NCBI RefSeq assembly: GCF_009363275.1
Contig: NZ_CP045324.1
Span: forward strand, 1 to 64,000
From: Marinobacter sp. THAF197a
GTDB taxonomy: Bacteria; Pseudomonadota; Gammaproteobacteria; Pseudomonadales; Oleiphilaceae
DNA length: 64,000 bases
Direction: 5' to 3'
The notes under the pieces are model-generated. The model did not search any database, was not told the origin of the DNA, and saw nothing but the letters and a program-made list of their open reading frames with translations. Below are positions 60,101 through 64,000 of this stretch, in pieces (position 1 is the stretch's first letter; each line of letters begins with the position of its first letter). A program made the position numbers and the translations under genes.

Positions 60101-61426
60101 GAGCCTGTAAATAAATCTGTGTAACTGCCCACCCCATTACAGGTGGCCGTCCAGGCGGTCACCGAATTCGATAATAAAGCGATTCAATGCCGGCTTCCAA
60201 TCACGGATCGGCATGGTCCATTTCTTTGAGGCCTGCTGGATCGCCAGGAAGGCCACTTTCAGGGCCGAGTCATCACTTGGGAACAGCTTCCGGCGCTTGG
60301 TGGCTTTGCGGATGACACTGTTCAGTGACTCAATAGCATTGGTGGTGTAGATCACTTTCCGGATCGCCGGCGGGTACTCGAAGATGGTGATCAGGTTCTC
60401 CCAGTGGCTTTGCCAGGAACGAGAGATCTGTGGGTATTGGCTGTCCCAGCGCTCTCCAAAGGCCGCCAGTGCCTGCCGGGCTTCATGTTCCGTGGCGGAC
60501 TGATAGATCTGCTTCAGATCGGACGTCACAGCCTTGTAGTCCTTCCAGGACACGTAGCGCAGCGAATTGCGAACCATGTGCACGATGCACAGTTGCACCT
60601 TGGTTTGGGGGTACTCAGCGGCAATGGCATCCGGGAACCCTTTGAGGCCATCCACACAGGCGATCAGGATGTCCTCCAAACCACGGTTCTTCAGTTCCGT
60701 CAGTACCGATAGCCAGAACTTCGCACCCTCGGTTTCGGCCAGCCAGAGGCCCAGTAACTCTTTCTGGCCCTCCATGTTGATACCCAGGGCCAGGTATAGG
60801 GACTTGTTGATGACCCTCTTGTCCTGACGAATTTTCAGAACGATGCAGTCCAGATAGACGATGGGGTAGATCGGATCAACAGGGCGATTCTGCCACTCGT
60901 GAACCTGATCGATCACACGCTCCGTCACCTTGGACACCAGAGTCGCCGAGATGTCGGCGTCGTACATTTCCTTGAAGGCGTCTACGATGTCTCGGGTGCT
61001 CAGGCCCTTGGCGTAAAGCGCTAGGATCTGGTCATCCATCTGAGTCAGGCGGGACTGGCCTTTACGGACGAACTGAGGCTCGAAGGAACCGTCCCGGTCC
61101 CGAGGAGCCTGTATCGGTACTTCGCCGTGTTGGCCCTTCAGGCGCTTGGCAGAATAGCCGTTACGGCTGTTGCCGGTGCCACGGCCTTCAAGAGCGTGCT
61201 TCTCGTATCCAAGATGCTCATCCAGTTCGGCGTTGAGTGCGGTCTCGACGGTGAGCTTGACCAGCTGCTGTGTGAGGGCTCCGAGATCTTTTTCAGACTT
61301 GATGTCTTTGGCCAGCTCGGCGGCCATGGCTTTGAGTTTTTCTTGGTCCAATTGCGTACCCACGATGGTATCCTTTTGAAAAGATTACTCAGTCGTGGGC
61401 AGTTACACAATTTGGTTTACAGCCTC
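60101..61426. mobile_element. IS256-family insertion sequence, complete
   Basis: 1326 bp. Terminal inverted repeats of about 32 bases (60101-60132 and 61395-61426) begin GAG(C/G)CTGTAAA and run to GTGTAACTGCCCAC, with about five mismatches. The 8-base target duplication TTCCAAAA is present at 60093-60100 and 61427-61434. The single transposase frame is intact, so the element may still be active. Confidence 0.95.
60137..61363 (-). CDS. IS256-family transposase
   Basis: 408 residues. Mutator-type DDE enzyme: first Asp in VYLDCIVLKI, second in IACVDGLKGFPDAI, and Glu in TNAIESLNSVIRK near the C-terminus. No frameshift or stop. It fills the IS between the inverted repeats. Confidence 0.96.
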   Translation of the reverse strand: MGTQLDQEKLKAMAAELAKDIKSEKDLGALTQQLVKLTVETALNAELDEHLGYEKHALEGRGTGNSRNGYSAKRLKGQHGEVPIQAPRDRDGSFEPQFVRKGQSRLTQMDDQILALYAKGLSTRDIVDAFKEMYDADISATLVSKVTERVIDQVHEWQNRPVDPIYPIVYLDCIVLKIRQDKRVINKSLYLALGINMEGQKELLGLWLAETEGAKFWLSVLTELKNRGLEDILIACVDGLKGFPDAIAAEYPQTKVQLCIVHMVRNSLRYVSWKDYKAVTSDLKQIYQSATEHEARQALAAFGERWDSQYPQISRSWQSHWENLITIFEYPPAIRKVIYTTNAIESLNSVIRKATKRRKLFPSDDSALKVAFLAIQQASKKWTMPIRDWKPALNRFIIEFGDRLDGHL

Positions 61427-61718
61427 TTCCAAAACGGAAAACGTGGTTTTCCTGATTGTTTTGGAACCCTCTCCCGAGCCCCTTTTATTTGGCTTGTTTA
61501 GAACCGCTTGGGTGCTAGAGTTCCAAAGAATTTGGTGAAGTCTGGCCCTGTGCTCTGCGCTTTTATAACGATTCCTGTAAAGATCAACGTTTGGGGTTGG
61601 TGGGGGGTGTCAAAACAATCAGGAAAACCACGTTTTCCGTTTTGACACCCCCCACCAACCCCAAACCACCCACTAAAAACCGCAGGCTACCAAAAAGGCG
61701 ACGATCACCAAAGATCGA
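61427..61718. other. Gap between IS256 and the transporter gene
   Basis: It contains the right half of family B copy 1 (to 61482), about 107 bases with no recognised feature, then family B copy 2 (61590-61665). No reading frame is supported. Confidence 0.6.
61590..61665. repeat. Long inverted repeat, family B copy 2
   Basis: 27-base arms at 61590-61616 and 61639-61665, perfectly complementary, with a G-rich left arm ending CAAAAC. The 22-base loop (61617-61638) is the exact reverse complement of the loop at 61436-61457, although the arms differ between the copies. Located 107 bases from copy 1 and 54 bases from the end of the transporter gene. Confidence 0.9.
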
Positions 61719-63041
61719 TCAAAGCACCATAGCCGCCAACCACCCAAAGGCGAGCAGCGGCAGGTTGTAGTGCAGGAACGTCGGCACCACGGTATCCCAG
61801 ATGTGGTTGTGCTGGCCGTCCACGTTCAGGCCGGCAGTGGGCCCGAGGGTGGAATCAGACGCTGGTGAACCCGCATCACCCAGAGCACCAGCGGTGCCGA
61901 CCAGGGCCACAATGGCCAGTGGGCTGAAGCCCAGTTGCAGCGCCAGCGGCACATACAACGCCGCAATGATGGGAATGGTGGAGAACGACGAGCCAATACC
62001 CATGGTAATCAGCAGGCCCACCACCAGCATCAGCAGGGCCGCCAGCGCCTTGTTATCACCGATGGCGGCCACCGAACCCTCCACCAGGCTGGCGATCTCG
62101 CCGGTTTCCCGCATCACTTCCGCGAAGCCGTTGGCGGCGATCATGATAAAGCCGATCATCGCCAGCATCTTCATGCCCTCGGTGAACAGGTCATCCGCTT
62201 CCTTCCACTTCACCACGCCGGAAATGTTGAACAGCACGAAGCCCGCCAGGGCGCCCAGGATCATCGAGCCCAGCCAGAGCTGCACCACGAAGGCCACGGC
62301 AATGGCCACCAGCGCCATCACCAGGGTTTTGGGGCTGTACTTCACATCCACCCGCTCGGTGCGTTCGATGAGTTTCATGTCGTAGCCCCGGCCGCCCCGG
62401 TAGCTGAAGAACACGGCAATCAGCAGGCCGATGAACATACCCAGGGCTGGCAGGGCCATGGCGGACATGACGTTCAGCTCGCTGGCATCCACGCCGTTAT
62501 CGCCAACATTGGCCAGCAGGATTTCGTTCAGGTAAATGCCGCCGAAACCCACCGGCAGGAACATGTACGGGGTAATCAGGCCAAAGGTGAGCACGCAGGC
62601 CACCAGCCGGCGGTCCATGTTCAGTTTCGCCATCACGTACAGCAGTGGCGGAACCACCAGGGGAATGAAGGCGATGTGGATTGGCAGGATATTCTGGGAC
62701 GAGATGGCAATGGCCAGCAGCAGGCCGATGATCATGAACCGGATGCCGGTGGCGGCGCCGCCCTCCTCCTGTCGGCCGACGATGGCCAGGGCCTTGTCGG
62801 CCAGGGCGTGGGCCAGGCCGGACTTGCCGATGGCCACGGCGAAGGCACCCAGCGTGGCGTATGACAGTGCCACGGTGGCACCGCCACCCAGGCCGGTGTT
62901 GAAGGCATTGATGGTGGTTTCCAGAGACATTCCTGCCACCAGGCCACCGGAAATGGCACCAATGATCAGGGCGACGACAACGTGGATGCGGCACAAGCTC
63001 AGCACGAGCATGATCAGTACCGCGGCAACAACGGCATTCAT
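61719..63041 (-). CDS. NhaC-superfamily transporter (Na+/H+ antiporter or amino-acid type, YuiF-like)
   Basis: 440 residues with about 11-12 membrane helices. ALGDAGSPASDSTLGPTAGL and GIGSSFSTIPIIAALYVPL are the conserved ion-transport-superfamily segments. Homologues are labelled either sodium/proton antiporters or histidine transporters (YuiF), so the substrate is open. It stands alone on the minus strand. Confidence 0.85.
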   Translation of the reverse strand: MNAVVAAVLIMLVLSLCRIHVVVALIIGAISGGLVAGMSLETTINAFNTGLGGGATVALSYATLGAFAVAIGKSGLAHALADKALAIVGRQEEGGAATGIRFMIIGLLLAIAISSQNILPIHIAFIPLVVPPLLYVMAKLNMDRRLVACVLTFGLITPYMFLPVGFGGIYLNEILLANVGDNGVDASELNVMSAMALPALGMFIGLLIAVFFSYRGGRGYDMKLIERTERVDVKYSPKTLVMALVAIAVAFVVQLWLGSMILGALAGFVLFNISGVVKWKEADDLFTEGMKMLAMIGFIMIAANGFAEVMRETGEIASLVEGSVAAIGDNKALAALLMLVVGLLITMGIGSSFSTIPIIAALYVPLALQLGFSPLAIVALVGTAGALGDAGSPASDSTLGPTAGLNVDGQHNHIWDTVVPTFLHYNLPLLAFGWLAAMVL

Positions 63042-63155
63042 GGCAAACTCCGGGTAGGAATTGAAGATTTACCGGCGCCTTTTGGGCACCGGCAGCACGA
63101 AAAGTGCGCTAATGTGCAGGAAATGACTGCGGCAGTCAAAGCGGTTGTGTAACGA

Positions 63156-63386
63156 TCACTCGGTGTCGAGGCGGGCGAACCTGGGGACCTGTTCACCGGC
63201 CAGTTCCACGGTTTCCCGGAACATTGCCAGCGGCCTCACCCAGAGGCTGTAGTCCCCGTAAAGGCAGCGGTACACCACCAGGGGTTCCTCGGTCTCGCTG
63301 TGCCGGGCTACGCCAATGACCTCGTAATCCTTGCCTTTGTAATGGCGGTATCGGCCGGGGGTGATGGGGTGTTTTTTGTCAAACAT
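63156..63386 (-). CDS. DUF1653 protein
   Basis: 76 residues with the complete DUF1653 pattern: TPGRYRHYKGKDYEVIGVARH, then VVYRCLYGD and LWVRPLAMF. Small beta-rich cytosolic protein of unknown function. Confidence 0.88.
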   Translation of the reverse strand: MFDKKHPITPGRYRHYKGKDYEVIGVARHSETEEPLVVYRCLYGDYSLWVRPLAMFRETVELAGEQVPRFARLDTE

Positions 63387-63547
63387 GCCTTCCTCTCAGG
63401 TGGTAACCGGGGATTACCCCTTAATTTCGGCGGACTCCCGCGCCAGTTACGTCTACACTTAACTCAGACGCTGGGGTTTGGATCTGTAGCCGTGCAGCCG
63501 TTCCCCAGTGTAGTTCAAGACTCCAGAGCCGGGAATAACAGACAAGA

Positions 63548-64000
63548 ATGAAAGGCCCTTTTCCGCGCACCATATGCCAGCTTTTCGGGCTGTTGCTGTG
63601 TGTTGTCAGCTTCCGGGTGTTTGCAGAGCCCGTGGGATTTGACTGGGTTGAGGTGCCCGAGGACAACCTGACCGTTACCCAGGTACAGCAACTGCCTGAT
63701 AGCCAATGGCAATACAATAGCGCTGCCAGGGTGCTGAACCAGGGCTTCAGCAATGGTGCGTTCTGGCTGAGGGTGCCGATTACGCCGGAGCCCGTCAACC
63801 GGGTGCTGGAAATCGCCTATCCGTTGTTGGATGAGGTATCCGTTTACTGGGAACTGGACGGCCAGATTGTCGAATCTCACCACACCGGAGACACCCGGCC
63901 ATTCGATACCCGGCCGATCATACATCGCAATTTTGTGTTTCTGGTGCCGTCGAACACCGAGCCCGTCATCGCCTGGGTAAGGGTGAAAACTCAGGGAGCG
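63548..64000 (+). CDS. 7TMR-DISM-type sensor protein, N-terminal part (cut by window end)
   Basis: At least 151 residues, running past the window. A signal peptide (FGLLLCVVSFRVFA-EP) is followed by a 7TMR-DISMED2 extracellular domain (VTQVQQLPDSQWQ ... FSNGAFWLRVPI ... LLDEVSVYWELDGQI). Such domains precede seven membrane helices and often a diguanylate cyclase or histidine kinase output, but that part is outside the window. ATG 63548 has a weak upstream GACAAGA. Confidence 0.82.
   Translation, partial: MKGPFPRTICQLFGLLLCVVSFRVFAEPVGFDWVEVPEDNLTVTQVQQLPDSQWQYNSAARVLNQGFSNGAFWLRVPITPEPVNRVLEIAYPLLDEVSVYWELDGQIVESHHTGDTRPFDTRPIIHRNFVFLVPSNTEPVIAWVRVKTQGA

Larger units (their letters stand above)
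60077..61482. repeat. Long inverted repeat, family B copy 1, split by IS256 element
   Basis: With the IS and one copy of its target duplication removed, the site reads as a 25-base G-rich arm (from 60077), a 22-base loop (61436-61457) and a complementary arm (61458-61482); arm match is 24 of 25. The arm ends in CCAAAAC. The loop has an internal GGAAAA/TTTTCC hairpin. T-rich sequence follows at 61483. Confidence 0.8.

Overview
The window looks like the origin-proximal part of a gammaproteobacterial chromosome, most likely Marinobacter or a close relative (inferred from protein recall and gene order, not from a database search). It opens at dnaA and runs dnaA-dnaN-(AarF/UbiB-like kinase)-recF-gyrB. 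Further in, glyQS, trkA-rsmB-fmt-def and LysM-dprA-tsaC-hemF-aroE follow an order known from the Pseudomonas origin region. oriC itself probably lies just upstream of base 1, because neither the start of the window nor the dnaA-dnaN gap holds a DnaA box.

Layout. 0-7.7 kb: replication initiation and gyrase; recF carries two near-perfect ParB-binding (parS) palindromes. 7.7-15.7 kb: a VC0807-type membrane protein, a secreted animal-type alpha-amylase with a starch-binding domain, GABA aminotransferase, and two divergent ABC exporters. 15.8-25.4 kb: recC-recB-recD, translationally coupled. 25.5-36.2 kb: accessory genes: small unknowns (two under a Fur-box-like operator), a FAN1-type nuclease coupled to a nuclease-helicase fusion, globin, VOC protein, lipocalin, DUF2628, and a MazG-like plus GIY-YIG/DUF2075/S24 operon next to tRNA-Pro. 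36.3-50.7 kb: housekeeping genes and the PomAB sodium-type flagellar stator. 50.8-57.4 kb: Hsp20, an osmoregulated periplasmic glucan cluster (opgH, opgD, LTA-synthase-like transferase), and a gamma-carbonic-anhydrase-like protein. 57.6-64 kb: oligopeptidase A, YheV, an intact IS256-family element, an NhaC-superfamily transporter, DUF1653, and the start of a 7TMR-DISM sensor cut by the window end.

The most interesting signals are not genes. (1) There are 17 exact TTATCCACA DnaA boxes, 15 of them packed in 14.9-34.5 kb across recCBD and its neighbours, in several reading frames: a candidate DnaA-titration region near the origin. (2) There is a set of long perfect inverted repeats with conserved loops and stems that differ between copies yet stay fully complementary (15.7, 57.5, 60.1/61.4 and 61.6 kb). 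The IS256 element has jumped into one arm of one of them. (3) The GIY-YIG/DUF2075/S24 plus MazG pair is a plausible defence system. (4) One ABC exporter seems to need a non-standard start codon.
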